From NCBI GenBank assembly GCA_030674155.1, contig CM060324.1, positions 50,106,545-50,126,544 on the forward strand: DNA of 20,000 nt, written 5' to 3'. Source of the stretch: Stramonita haemastoma. Lineage: Eukaryota > Mollusca > Gastropoda > Neogastropoda > Muricidae. Numbering within the stretch: position 1 is the first letter of the stretch; every line of letters starts with the position of its first letter. The notes under the pieces are model-generated. The model made no database searches. It had not been told where the DNA came from and saw nothing but the letters and a program-made list of their open reading frames with translations. Positions 8,176 to 17,339 of this stretch are shown one piece after another. A program made the position numbers and the translations under genes.

Positions 8176-9168
8176 TTCGTTTCTCTGAAGATCGTTGAGT
8201 GTCACCTTCTCACCGTTTATAATCAGATGATCAAAGACCATTCTAACTTGTTTCCCTTCTGCTCGAGCACTCTTCAGATAAGGGGTCAGCTTACGCCTGA
8301 TGTCCCTAACAGTATGAGAGAAATCTTCATCAACAAAGATACTAGACCCTTTCAGACGAGTTTTAGCCTTCAGAATACTAAGTTTATCCTTGTAAAAACA
8401 GCACCTGGCAATGATGGGAGAGTTAGGTTTGGAGTTAATACGGTGTACTCTATCAAACTTGATATTTCCTGCAACATCCATTTTTTCAGAGAGAAGATTT
8501 TTCACAACCCTCTCACAGTCAGCACCAGTCTCGTTTGTTTTCTTTTCTAGTCCATGAAAAATAATATTATTTCGTCTTGATCGTCCTTCTAAATCATCTG
8601 ATTGCTTTTCTAACTTTCCAATCCTATCAACAAGTTCTGTATTTGACTGTTTCAACTCTACATTTTCTGATCTAAGATTGTCCATGTCATGCCTAAGGCC
8701 ACACAATTCCTCTTTCAGACCACTAACACTGTCTGTCAACACTTTGATTTCACTTTTCATGCTGTCCATTGTAGACTTCAAGGAAGTTTCCAGCTTCTCT
8801 AATTTGGCTGTCATCGTATGGATCGTCACTTCCTCAGGGGCTGCTGCAGAAGAGGACTCTTCTCTGTGGTGTCTCACCATTGGCGTGCTGGCAGGCACAT
8901 CTGCGCTGGCTTTGGCCTTTCGTACAGCTTTCCCTGTAGCGTTACTACGACCATCAGTACCACCAAGCAAGCTGGTTTGCCTCAGTTTGCGGCCAGTAGA
9001 TCCAGGAGGGGTGGGTCCAGGGTTCGTCTCCACATCACCACACCGCAATAAAAGCCCGCCCCAAAATAGGAGTGTGAGGGTCAGTCCTAGCAAGACACCG
9101 TCTCGTCTGCTTTTTAACGTCAGTGTGGAGGTACGCATGGCAGATTTGAATTCTGCCCGTTTCGACAT
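8173..9168 (-). CDS. LINE ORF1 protein with 2A motif and coiled coil
   Basis: A predicted RNA-binding chaperone that would package the element RNA. I place the start at the first in-frame ATG (9168-9166). The frame is open a little further upstream to TGA at 9243-9241 but has no ATG there. This gives 331 residues. A hydrophobic stretch (about residues 24-41) runs into the 2A motif CGDVETNPGP (residues 43-52). A basic, Ser/Pro-rich linker follows, then a heptad-like coiled coil (about 116-194), then SRRNNIIFHGLE and YKDKLSILKAKTRLKG, DEDFSHTVR, KLTPYLKSARAEGK, which match the RRM and C-terminal domain of L1-type ORF1 (Transposase_22-like). It is intact in this copy and ends at UAG, in frame with ORF2. 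The start codon has a weak context. Confidence 0.88.
   Translation of the reverse strand: MSKRAEFKSAMRTSTLTLKSRRDGVLLGLTLTLLFWGGLLLRCGDVETNPGPTPPGSTGRKLRQTSLLGGTDGRSNATGKAVRKAKASADVPASTPMVRHHREESSSAAAPEEVTIHTMTAKLEKLETSLKSTMDSMKSEIKVLTDSVSGLKEELCGLRHDMDNLRSENVELKQSNTELVDRIGKLEKQSDDLEGRSRRNNIIFHGLEKKTNETGADCERVVKNLLSEKMDVAGNIKFDRVHRINSKPNSPIIARCCFYKDKLSILKAKTRLKGSSIFVDEDFSHTVRDIRRKLTPYLKSARAEGKQVRMVFDHLIINGEKVTLNDLQRNE
9013..9069 (-). other. 2A-like ribosome-skipping motif
   Basis: The translation GGLLLRCGDVETNPGP contains the full canonical D-x-E-x-N-P-G-P signature. In 2A peptides the ribosome fails to form the Gly-Pro bond, releasing the upstream peptide and continuing from Pro. Here that would release a ~51-residue hydrophobic leader and start the mature ORF1 at the Pro encoded at 9015-9013. 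Such motifs are known in some APE-type LINEs, including trypanosome L1Tc and elements of sea urchins and molluscs. Confidence 0.9.
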
Positions 9169-9235
9169 GAAACAGGCAAATACTGCCGCAAATGTCCCAC
9201 ACAACGGCTCTGTAGAGCTGCACGGATATTCCCAT
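9035..9235 (-). other. Upstream ORF overlapping the ORF1 start
   Basis: A minus-strand ATG at 9235-9233 has a strong initiation context (A at -3, G at +4: AAAATGG). It opens a 66-codon frame different from ORF1 and ends at TGA inside the 2A-coding region. It precedes the weaker ORF1 ATG. It could reduce ORF1 translation or reflect a small indel that separated the original start from ORF1. Its peptide has no recognised domain. Confidence 0.45.
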
Positions 9236-9360
9236 TTTGCTCACGATTCTAAGTGCAAAAAATGAAAGACTAAAGCCCCTTATAACTTATAACCAATTCA
9301 CAAAAATACCAGAGCAATTTTCTTTCCCTCTTCTTCTTCACATCACGTGATCGGCCCCCG
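9169..9360 (-). promoter_or_regulatory. LINE 5' UTR, likely internal promoter region
   Basis: About 190 bases lie between the microsatellite and the ORF1 ATG. Full-length LINEs normally carry an internal promoter here (established knowledge). An E-box CACGTG inside a short palindrome (atcacgtgat, about 9343-9352) sits close to the 5' end. No TATA box is needed or seen. The 5' boundary is placed where the GAGACA repeat begins. Confidence 0.5.
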
Positions 9361-9438
9361 AGACAGAGAGAGAGAGACAGAGAGAGAGAGACAGAGAGAG
9401 AGAGACAGAGACACACAGAGACAGAGACAGAGAGAGAG
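9361..9438. repeat. (GA)n/(GAGACA)n microsatellite at LINE 5' end
   Basis: Begins agacagagagagagagacag directly after the LINE's 5' end and continues with interspersed gagaca, then acacag units. Same motif and strand as the repeat touching the LINE's 3' end, so the two were probably one tract before insertion. Confidence 0.92.
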
Positions 9439-9848
9439 TTTACTCAAATAAAGGAGTAGGACATGGTCAAACGCTTACAGGCAACAACATTAACCACACA
9501 GTCAATTTTTCTTCTTTTTTATCATTATTCTTTTATTTCCTCAGTCATTGAGTCCTTGTCCAGACTTCCTCTTTGACTGTTGAGAGAGAGAGTGAGTGTG
9601 TGTGAATTCCTCCCTCGAGTGTTGTTGCTTCAAAGAAAATCTGCCAGACTCTCTGAATAGTCCGAATGTCGTCTGCTTCTGATGTCGTCTGCTGGAAGGA
9701 AATCTTTTCACGCTTCATGTCTGGAGGACATCATGGGAGGTAAGCAAGCAGGAGCCTTGTAGTTGTGTCCCTTGCCAGACACAGCTAGTGTCGGCCCTCG
9801 AGCGTCCAAGGGTATGGCAGTGCCAGAGTCCCCATGTCTAGATGACTG
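9439..9848. other. Unassigned sequence
   Basis: No recognisable coding or repeat content. A short gagagagagagtgagtgtgtg run lies near 9583-9604. Nothing supports a gene. Confidence 0.4.
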
Positions 9849-9872
9849 GTGTGTGTGTGTGGGAGGGGGGGG

Positions 9873-9949
<77 letters not shown>

Positions 9950-10105
9950 TGTGTGTGTGTACGTGTGTGTGTTTGTGCGTGCGTGCGTGTGTGTGAGTGA
10001 GACAGACAGACAGGAAGGCAGACAGACACACAGATAGGCAGGCACACAGACAGACAAACAGGCAGGCAGTGAAACAGACCGTCAAACACACAGACAGACA
10101 TCCTA
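9849..10105. repeat. Compound microsatellite (GT)n(GA)n(GT)n(GACA)n
   Basis: GT at 9849-9861 and 9873-9907, GA at 9907-9946, GT/GTGC at 9946-9995, then a degenerate cagacaga/ggcaggca tract to about 10105. Frames through it encode only dipeptide or Cys-Leu-rich artefacts. Confidence 0.92.
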
Positions 10106-10498
10106 AGCAGATGGACATAATCTTACTGTTCTGAAGCGTGTCCTTCACCCTCCTGACGTCTTGGTAAAACCACGGGGAAAATAAAAGCTTGCAGGCAGTG
10201 ACAAATAAAGGATAATATCGGCGGTAAGATGGCGATCTTTCCATCTGGGATGAGCTCTGTCTGCTTGATCACAACAGCTTTAACTGCGGCAGCTTCAGAT
10301 ATAATAGCTGACGCCCTAACCACTCGGCTAAAGGCCACCTTTCTTCCAGTTCTAGCTAACGAGGATGACCTTGTCTTTCACCACCTTGTGGGCTTGAAGT
10401 CTCCTGTTCAGTCAACGCCGCATGCTACGGGTGTCAACATTGACGATCTTCCATCTCAGCGTATGTGCAGTTCTGCTACTGCCTTTTCTATCCTGTGT
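10106..10498. other. Unassigned sequence with a lone A-box-like site
   Basis: On the minus strand, about 10316-10338 reads TTTAGCCGAGTGGTTAGGGC, which fits a tRNA-type A box. No B box (GGTTCRANNCC) lies at the expected distance, so I see at most the half of a decayed tRNA-SINE. No gene is supported. Confidence 0.35.
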
Positions 10499-10556
10499 AC
10501 ACACACACATACACACACACACACATACACACACGCGCACGCACACACACACGCAA
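10499..10556. repeat. (CA)n microsatellite with CG interruptions
   Basis: acacacacatacacacacac continues through acgcgcacgcac to acacacgcaaaa. Imperfect, therefore older than the pure CA tracts near 3.7 kb. Confidence 0.9.
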
Positions 10557-11168
10557 AAACAGAAGATGAAGTATGTATGCATGCATGTGACAGACCCAGT
10601 GGTGGTTCCTGTCATCAGCGTTTATTGGGCTTGGAAAAGAAAAACTAATCGGGCATGCACCCGCGGCTGTCACAGCGCGCTGAGTATTGCAGATAGCTAT
10701 AGAGGAAGACAGTGTCTTGGCACACAGGCTGGCACGCACAGGACACGTTCTGCAAGCACTGACAAACCCTTATGGTAACGAAAAGTGAAATCAGCGTTGT
10801 GGGTTCTCCTTCATCCAATCACCTTTCCACAGATCTGAAACTCGCGCGGCAATAAGGGCTAGGGGAAATATGCATGGCAGATTTTCACAAAGGCCTACGT
10901 GTACGCATGCGTGCGAGGGATCTTGTGAGGGATCCTATGTGTGTCCGATGGATGGATCTGATCCCCCGCCAGGATTTCTGGCACCAGACCAGGGATGGAT
11001 GGATGGATGGATGGAGCCGCCTCCAGTTTAAAGAGACAACAGAGGGACGGACGGTTCCTCTGTCCATTCCCTGGGGAAAACCCCCGACATCTTACACCTC
11101 TCATCTGATGACCAGCTATCTTTCATTGTGTCATGCATATGCATGAACTGACCCTTGGTTTAGGCTGT
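10557..11168. other. Unassigned sequence with short (GGAT)n
   Basis: Contains about five ggat units near 10993-11014 and no recognisable gene or element. Open frames are short and lack motifs. Confidence 0.4.
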
Positions 11169-11190
11169 ACGGGGGGGGGGGGGGGGGGAG

Positions 11191-11248
<58 letters not shown>
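11169..11248. repeat. Poly-G run followed by (GA)n
   Basis: About 19 G residues (from 11170) lead into GA repeats to 11248. The long G run could form G-quadruplex structures and is a likely sequencing or assembly trouble spot. Confidence 0.93.
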
Positions 11249-11253
<5 letters not shown>

Positions 11254-12009
11254 CCGTCAATGCCAACGAGAAAGTAAAGCTGATGTGACACACTATGCAT
11301 GAGATGATGGGAATGTAAAGCTGATGTACATTGTACGTGAGATGATGAGGACGATATCAGTCACTCCCGCCCTGGCGTGGACCTGGCTGTGAAGTTATGC
11401 AGTGTTGACCATTGGTCAAGATGTCAGGCAGGCAGGCAGGGACATCAGCGCAGGATCCTTATTCCACGCAGTGTCCAATCCTCCTCCTAACTTTTGACTG
11501 CTGCGTTGAAACAGAGACACTTGAAAGAAGAGGATAGTCACCCTTGACTCCAGAGATATAAAAAGGACAGTACATACTTCTTTTTCCGGTAAAAAAAATG
11601 GCTCCCTTTGAAAAGTTGGAGGCAGATGCATAAAGCATTCTATTTGTGACGGGGGTTTGAAAAAGAAATGAAAAAGAAATGATGCGTATCAACTCTCTTT
11701 AGAGATACCAAAGAATTATCATGAATTGCTCAAAAAAACTATTGCACGCTAAAGAATGATGTGTACAGGAAAAGCTATGTACTAAGATCTGTGGGTAAAA
11801 AAGGAAGAGAAAAGAAGTATTCCATCTGTGAGCTATGAAAATGAGATAACTCATAATCATCTACTTCATTCAGCAAAGTCAAAGAGGATGTGTGTTGGTT
11901 CATGAGAAGAATCATCTTTGCCAGGAACGTAGAGTGTACATTTTAGAAATCCAACTGAAGGCCCGTTAATCCAGTCTTCCTTTACCTACACCCATCCCAT
12001 AGTCTGCCA
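11249..12009. other. Unassigned sequence with a small tandem duplication
   Basis: Two ~41-base imperfect copies starting gtaaagctgatgt lie at about 11273 and 11314, both ending in gagatgatg. A short gaaaaagaaat duplication lies near 11658-11680. No gene or mobile element is recognised. Confidence 0.4.
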
Positions 12010-12427
12010 AACAGTCAGGGCACCACTGCAGATTTTGCAACCCGCTTCCACCACCCCTCACAGTTTTCAGCTTTCCGATTTATTGTCGTTCCACTCGAGG
12101 CTAGTCCACTCTCTGATGCTGTTTTCCCATCGTTTTATCTGTCTGCTTCTTCGTCTCCTTCCTTGTACTGTTCCCTGTACGACCGTCTTGGCCAGTGCAG
12201 ATGTTTGTGTGAAGTTCCGGCACCAGTTTAGTTTGCTGTGTTTTTTCACTGAAGTCAGGAGCTCTGCATATGGTTCGATGGCGTTTTTGATTCTGGTTTT
12301 CTCTTCCTTGTTCGTCATGAGATCTCTGGATGAGATACCAAGAAGTTTGCGAAAGCACATCATCTCCATTGCCTGTATCCTCTTCTTCAATGTCAGGTGT
12401 TATAGTCCTAGTTTCACATACAGACAA
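12010..12427 (-). pseudogene. RTE-like LINE fragment, C-terminal part of RT ORF
   Basis: Minus-strand translation gives KKRIQAMEMMCFRKLLGISSRDLMTNKEE, then NWCRNFTQTSALAKTVVQGTVQGRRRRSRQIKRWENSI. This matches from memory the C-terminal region of RTE-like LINE polyproteins (QAMEMRCFRKLLGIS, LAKTILQGTVQG, RQKKRWEDNI patterns). Beyond 12067 the frame breaks, but WWKRVAKSAVVP is still recognisable near 12010-12060 in another frame. It is a truncated, frame-damaged copy lacking endonuclease and catalytic RT motifs. Clade assignment is by recall. Confidence 0.82.
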
Positions 12428-12853
12428 AAATATGCCTCAATCAAAATATCAATAAGAATTTTTTTTAAAGTACCTGTTAACAACTTCCACAGTTTCTACT
12501 ATTTTACTTGATCACAGTGTGGGTTGTACTTGTGGCAACTTGATATTGTGAACTATAACGAAATTGTAGCAAATAGTAACCTTCCGTCTATGCAGATACA
12601 GGTCCAAAGAGATATTCACACACAATGAGAGATAGACAGTAGACAAACAACATAAGCTGTCAAACAAGCAAGAAACAAGTTGCTATTGTATGGAAAAATG
12701 ATGATCAATGCATTGTAGCTAATCAATGAATAGAACTAACGCAAATGACTTGCAGTTTTCTTTGTGTTATTTTCTGAAGAATAATAATAAAACTGGCTTC
12801 ATTCAATCTTCTCAGCAAAGCAGTCAATTCTCAAAAACTGTACTGTATTGTTC

Positions 12854-12857
<4 letters not shown>
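12428..12857. other. Unassigned AT-rich sequence
   Basis: No element end, coding motif or repeat recognised between the RTE-like fragment and the GA microsatellite. Confidence 0.4.

Positions 12858-12922
<65 letters not shown>
12858..12922. repeat. (GA)n(GACA)n microsatellite
   Basis: GA dinucleotides to about 12899, then six cagacaga-type units. Similar in motif to the tracts flanking the LINE. Confidence 0.93.
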
Positions 12923-12925
<3 letters not shown>

Positions 12926-13686
12926 TAGAGCTGGACATGGGAAAGAAGGGGTGAGAAAAGGGGAAGGGAGAGGGGGGCGTCAAGAGGATGCAAGAGGAAA
13001 GGTACATGAATGTAATTAATACACCCACACGCGCGCAAACGCACGTGCACACACACTCTCTCTCTCTGATTTGTCCGGTAAGGATCTTTTTTCCTGTAAT
13101 ACTGCTTATTTGTGTATGAATGGGTCAATGGCCTTCAATGAACTGTTCAAAGTCTAGAAATTGTCTACCTGTCTGTTTACACACACACACCACACGCACG
13201 CGCGCGCGCACATCCCCCAATTCCCTCCTACACACAAGATATGCATCCCCCCTTCTACCCCAACACACACACACTGACCACTCCTCTAACCTCTCTCAAC
13301 CTCAGACAGAAAAGTCGAAGCAAAAAAGAGGATGAAGAGGAAGGAATGAGGAGAAAGAAGAGGAAGGTGGAGGAATCGGAACGGACATCAGTCTTGGCAG
13401 TCTCAAGAGCGGATTCCGTGGCCTGCTCATCAGCCTGACTTAACTAATTAATGCCCCAGGCCATCGCTTGGCCTCCCAACGGTCAGTGCTAGCCACTGTC
13501 CACTATTGTCCCCGGGCACTCCATCTCCGGCCAGGCAAAGGTCAGCTTGTCTGACCGCAATGACCACAGGGCCACCGTCTGTTTTCTGAAGAAATAGCCC
13601 ACTGGACTGGACAGCCAGAGCCAGTGAGTGAGCTGGGTGGTATAGGGTTGTCTGCTGCCGCAGAGTGGTTGTTGGTTGGGGATATA
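12923..13686. other. Unassigned sequence with scattered simple repeats
   Basis: Includes a G-rich purine tract (about 12943-12990), mixed CA/CG repeats at 13021-13066 and 13179-13212, and a purine-rich stretch (about 13320-13380). The block 13445-13660 is balanced in composition but no family is recognised. Confidence 0.4.
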
Positions 13687-13719
<33 letters not shown>

Positions 13720-13765
13720 GTGCTATAGGTGTGTGGTATGTATGTATGTGTGTGTGTGTATCTGT
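13687..13765. repeat. (GT)n/(GTAT)n microsatellite
   Basis: GT at 13687-13717, then variable tgtgtatgtatg repeats to about 13762. It lies just left of a SINE-like repeat copy. Confidence 0.9.
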
Positions 13766-13790
13766 CAGTTTATTCATTTATGTATTCTTT

Positions 13791-13965
13791 TATATCGAGG
13801 ATAATGGAATAAGCACTCATGTGCTTTTCCGGTCCCCGTGTGTATGCAGTTTTGTAAACCTTGTCATCTGTTCCCACCGGCACACAATGGCCAACTCTTA
13901 TGAAAAGTGGAGCAGGGTTTAACGTGTACGCAAGATGTTGTGCGTGCGTTCGCAGCCCTACAGTA
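13791..13965 (-). repeat. SINE-like repeat, copy A
   Basis: First of at least five copies of a ~200-bp family. On the plus strand it starts tatatcgaggataatggaat, continues with ccccgtgtgtatgcag, tctgttcccaccggcacaca and cgtgcgttcgca. I assign the sense strand as minus because the end at TTATCCTCGATATA leads into an A-rich tail, as expected of a retroposon 3' end. No clear tRNA head is visible. This copy lacks the distal segment (ctttcgg) present in copies B and E. Confidence 0.75.
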
Positions 13966-14619
13966 CGTAGTGTTCCATTGTAACACAGCAATAGTATGTT
14001 ATGTGTAGTACAGTGTTATGTGTAGTACAGTGTTCCGTTCAGCGCACAGCATTACGTACTATTGTGTACACTCTTAACAGCTTTAGAACATGCTATATTG
14101 AAGCCAGGCTGTCTCCACAAGACCGACGCCACGCATAATCAGAGATGCTAAGAAAGTGTGTATGCATACAGTAGAGCACTCTCTTGGTGCCGTGAGGTGG
14201 GTAGGACTGGACTGAAGCAGGTCCTTTTGTCAAATCTTTTCGCCTTATGCACAGTGTGCGTATTCACACGCACGCATGCGTTTGTGTGTGTATGTGCGGT
14301 GGCTTTGCATTCACTTTGTTGTAGTGCATTGTATTGTACATTATCATTATTAATACATGTACTACTACGTGTTATTGTGTTTATTGTACCACCTTTTGTT
14401 CCAAAAGACTTCCTATATTTAAACCAGGTTGCTCTCTTGGGGGCCCTGGTGTACCATGTCAAAGATGGGCTCTGTCACTGTGCAAAGTCAGCGTAAGACG
14501 GGATTCATCTGTTGCATCTTTTCGAAATGTGGGGGCAGGGTATGCACGCGCGCAGGTGTTCGTGTGTGTGCAAAGGGGTGATCCTGCACTGTGCTGTGGT
14601 GAGACATATTGTATCTATC
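13966..14619. other. Unassigned sequence with a 19-bp tandem repeat
   Basis: gttatgtgtagtacagtgtt-type units recur at about 13997-14035. Short GT/CA-like patches occur at 14265-14295. No gene is recognised. Confidence 0.4.
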
Positions 14620-15795
14620 CATCCCTTAGTCTGTCGACCGTGGGGAAACCCCTGAAGACTTTGACAACCAGTTCCCTCCATTCCTCTTTCTGTTCTGCCT
14701 TTCTCGGGGTTTTGTCGAGTTTCTATTCTCTGATTTTGTCCTCCCATCTCTTCCTTGGTCTGCCTCTTTTTCTTCCTCCTTGGACAGTGCCTTGCAGTAT
14801 TGACTTAGCAAGTTCTTTTGATCTTGCCCGTACCATGTAAGTTTACGCTTCTTTACGATTGGTAGATTTCCGTAGGAACCAATGGTTTGCTGGATTCTGT
14901 ACTCTTCGTTGCTTATGTGGTCTTTGTAGGAGATGCCAAGAAGTCTCCAGAAGCATCTCTACCACCTGTGTTCTTCTCTCTAAATCTGCAGTCAGGGTCC
15001 ACCATTCACAGGCCTACATGAATATGGATATGACAAGGGAGTGCACTAGTCTGATCTTGGAGTTGAGCGAGATATTTTTTATCTTTCAAGATGGTGTTTT
15101 TAATAAAAGTGCTATTAGTCTGTAAAATCGTGCATATTACCTGTGGCTTGAACCCTTTGTCTGATACGACGGCTCCCAAGTACTTTGAAGCATTGAACTA
15201 TTTTTGTCCAGCTTCTGATCATTGACCCCGATATCAGTGCTGATGCCCTTGGCATTATTGGTCATCAGTTTTGTCTTCTCTGCACCGATTTCTATGCCGT
15301 GTGTTTTAAGGCCATGTTCAGGTGTTCTGTTAGGCTGGAAAGCTCTCGTTCTGATCCTGCTGGTCCATCAATGTCATCTGCGAAGCGGAGGCTTGTGATC
15401 GTTCTGCCACCTATGCTGACTGATCCTTCGTTGTATTGCAGAGCATCATCCATAAAGCTCTCAAGGAAGATGTTGAAAAGAGAGTAGACAGCCCTGCCTT
15501 ACTCCAACTGTTGTTTGAAACCACTCTCCAATGTTGCTGTTCTAGTACAGTGCACTGGTGGCTCTTTGAGAACTGATCAGGTTTGCATTGATGCTGCACA
15601 AATTCATGGTTGCCCACAAAGCTGCTTGGCACACCCTGTCGAATGCCTTCTTAAAATCAAATACGTGGTAGAGGGTTGATGAAGTTACCACTTACAGAGT
15701 ATGTAAGGTTGAAAACCCGTTGTTCTTCGCTCTGCTCTGAAACCTGCTTGTTCCTCAGCAATGTTTTCAACTTTATCCTGAAAGTTGACTATTAT
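14620..15795 (-). pseudogene. RTE-like LINE reverse transcriptase, decayed
   Basis: Minus-strand reading, with frame changes, gives RT motifs in order: AEEQAGFRAER (about 15770-15738), VFDFKKAFDRV (motif A, about 15665), VGVRQGCLLS (motif B, about 15510), FNIFLESFMDDAL, FADDIDG (catalytic motif C, 15384-15373), KLMTNNAKGISTDIGVNDQ, LLGISYKDHISNEE (about 14920), KKRKLTWYG and RDGRTKSE, ending RSTD near 14630. Several frameshifts and in-frame stops make it a dead copy, although the catalytic Asp pair is preserved. It is probably the continuation of the 16624-17050 fragment. Confidence 0.85.
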
Positions 15796-16625
15796 AGAGC
15801 TTGATAAATGTTGTCATAATATCTCAATGTTTTAAGTTTAGTTATTATGTGTCTTTTAAATATACTGTGTAGTTATTCATTTTGTAAATACATTGACTAT
15901 TTCACAGAGATTGATCATTACAATATATATATATTATGAGTATTTTATTTATAATGTGTAGATTTCATTTTTATAGCTATGTTGAATTGATTTGTGTGTC
16001 ACTAGTTAGTGATCTCCCTCTCTCTTTTTTCTCTTAAAATCCTACTTAGAATGTAGTAGATGTTCATTTTTATGACTATATAAGAATTAGAGAATTGTGT
16101 TACACTAGCTAGTGCTCTCTCTCTCTCTCTGCATATTCTTTTGAAACATCTAGGATGTTTTATGCTACTTTTTATCTTATTTTGTTTTAGTTTTAGCTTT
16201 TATTGGTAATATCTCTCCCCCCCTCCAATAAGGATATTAGTTAAATTTCCCCCCCCCCCCCCTTTTTTTTTTTTTATCCAAATGTATAATTTATATCACA
16301 TGTATAACTTTTGACAGATGGTGGTGGATTGATGTTTTCAGTTGTTTATTTCATCTTGTTTGCTCCTTACCTATTAACACTTTTTTTTTTTTTTTTCATA
16401 ATCAAAATCTTTTTATTGAGACTTCTGATTTTGTCTTCTGAACGAGTGCATTTTTATTACCTTACCATATATAGTGTCCTTATTCTTGTGTTGTTTAGTA
16501 CTGTGTAAAGTTTTATTGTTTAGTATCTTTTCAACTTGATGTATCCCTGAAAAGGGCGGGGACTGGATGTAAAAAAGTACACGAGTGCTTATCTATTATC
16601 CTCGAATACCTTGCCTTGCCTTGCC
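15796..16625 (+). mobile_element. Probable 3'-UTR fragment of another LINE, inserted in RTE copy
   Basis: A very AT-rich 800-base block interrupts RTE-like coding sequence: motif LKPQAETIMA lies on one side (16624 onward) and AEEQAGFR on the other (before 15795). It holds CT runs, a C14T13 run at 16247-16273, and a CCC-loop-GGG hairpin (about 16545-16556). It ends ggggactggatgtaaaaaag, then ttatctattatcctcgaata, followed by three CCTTG units (16609-16625). The terminal repeat tail and lack of coding sequence suggest a 5'-truncated LINE in plus orientation. Target-site duplications are not clear. Confidence 0.55.
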
Positions 16626-17050
16626 ATGATCGTCTCTGCTTGTGGCTTTAGTCTGTTCAATATTATTTTCGACATGACCTTGCCAGAGTGGCATTCTGGC
16701 ACTGCTGAATATTTCCTTTCTTGTGGAGGTTGATAATGAGTGACTGTCCATGGTGTTGGCCATATTCCTGCCTGCCCAATTTGTTACAGATTTTTAGTAT
16801 AGTGTTGATTGCTATTTCCAATTCTCAGAAGTTCGGGTGACTGTCCATCTGTTAAGAATATCCTGGTCATAAGTGAGGTACTTCCCATTTTTGTCTTGGA
16901 TTGTTGAGCTTCTTCCCCGTTTTGTACCAATTTTTCACCAGTTGATATGCTTTCTTGACGTTTTCTTCGATGTCCTGGAACTGTTCCCCAATCCATTTTT
17001 CTTTTGCATCTGAATAAAAATTGTACTATTCTTTCCTCTGCTTCTTTTTC
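16624..17050 (-). pseudogene. RTE-like LINE fragment, linker and RT N-terminus
   Basis: Minus-strand frames give AKEKWIGEQFQDIEENVKKA, YGQHHGQSLIINLHKKGNIQ, and SKIILNRLKPQAETIMA. This is the region between endonuclease and RT plus the first RT motifs of the same family as 14620-15795. A short deletion lies after QQCQN and there are internal stops. Collinear with the next fragment if the 15796-16625 block is removed, so the two are probably one split copy. Confidence 0.75.
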
Positions 17051-17063
17051 TTCAACTACCTAC

Positions 17064-17268
17064 GCTTGTAAGTACGCGTGTGGTTACATTCAATCCCTGT
17101 GCGTATGTAGTTTTGTAAATCTCGTAACGTTCCCATCGGAACACAATGGCCTACTCTTACGCAAAGTGGAACAGGATTTACTGTGTGCGCAAGATGTTCT
17201 GCGTGCGTACGCACACCGAACCCGGTTTACCGTCTCAGCCGAAAGATTTTTGGGAGTGGAGACAGTAC
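17064..17268 (-). repeat. SINE-like repeat, copy B
   Basis: Diverged copy, lacking the first part of the shared 3' end but recognisable from cttgtaagtacgcgtgtgg through acgttcccatcggaacacaa to gccgaaagatttttggg. It retains the distal segment (CTTTCGGCTGAGACGGTAAA on the minus strand) missing from A and D. Confidence 0.7.
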
Positions 17269-17339
17269 TGGCCTTTTTATATCCATTAGAAAAAACCACC
17301 CTCGAAGAGGAATTCGAGGCAATGTTTTTGCTGTTTTTT

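Larger units (their letters stand above)
4387..9360 (-). mobile_element. Near-full-length APE-type non-LTR retrotransposon
   Basis: A LINE of about 5 kb on the minus strand. In transcript order it has a 5' UTR (9360-9169), ORF1 (9168-8173), an in-frame UAG and linker, ORF2 (to 4574), a 3' UTR of about 160 bases with AATAAA, and a (GAGTTC)4 tail. ORF1 is an L1-like RNA-binding protein with an N-terminal 2A motif. ORF2 has an APE-like endonuclease, RT and a CCHC knuckle, with no RNase H domain visible. The flanks at both ends are GA/GAGACA microsatellite, with agacagagagaga at 4374-4386 and 9361-9373, compatible with a target-site duplication or with insertion into the repeat. The copy is 5' complete but disabled by one frameshift and one RT deletion. 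The clade (CR1/L2/Ingi/Nimb-like or other) cannot be settled by eye. Confidence 0.93.

Noticed and set aside
8134..8550. 138-codon plus-strand frame, and other plus-strand frames over 5.7-9.3 kb
   Set aside because: They lie antisense to LINE ORF1/ORF2, whose protein motifs clearly fix the coding strand as minus.
9339..9360. GATCACGTGAT palindrome as a proven promoter element
   Set aside because: An E-box hexamer is common by chance; kept only as a note within the 5' UTR.
4387..9360. Endogenous viral sequence, because of the 2A motif
   Set aside because: ORF1 coiled coil/RRM, APE endonuclease, RT type and hexamer tail all identify a LINE; 2A motifs occur in LINEs and are not virus-specific.
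10316..10338. tRNA-SINE from an A-box-like site
   Set aside because: No B box at the expected spacing and no recognisable 3' end.
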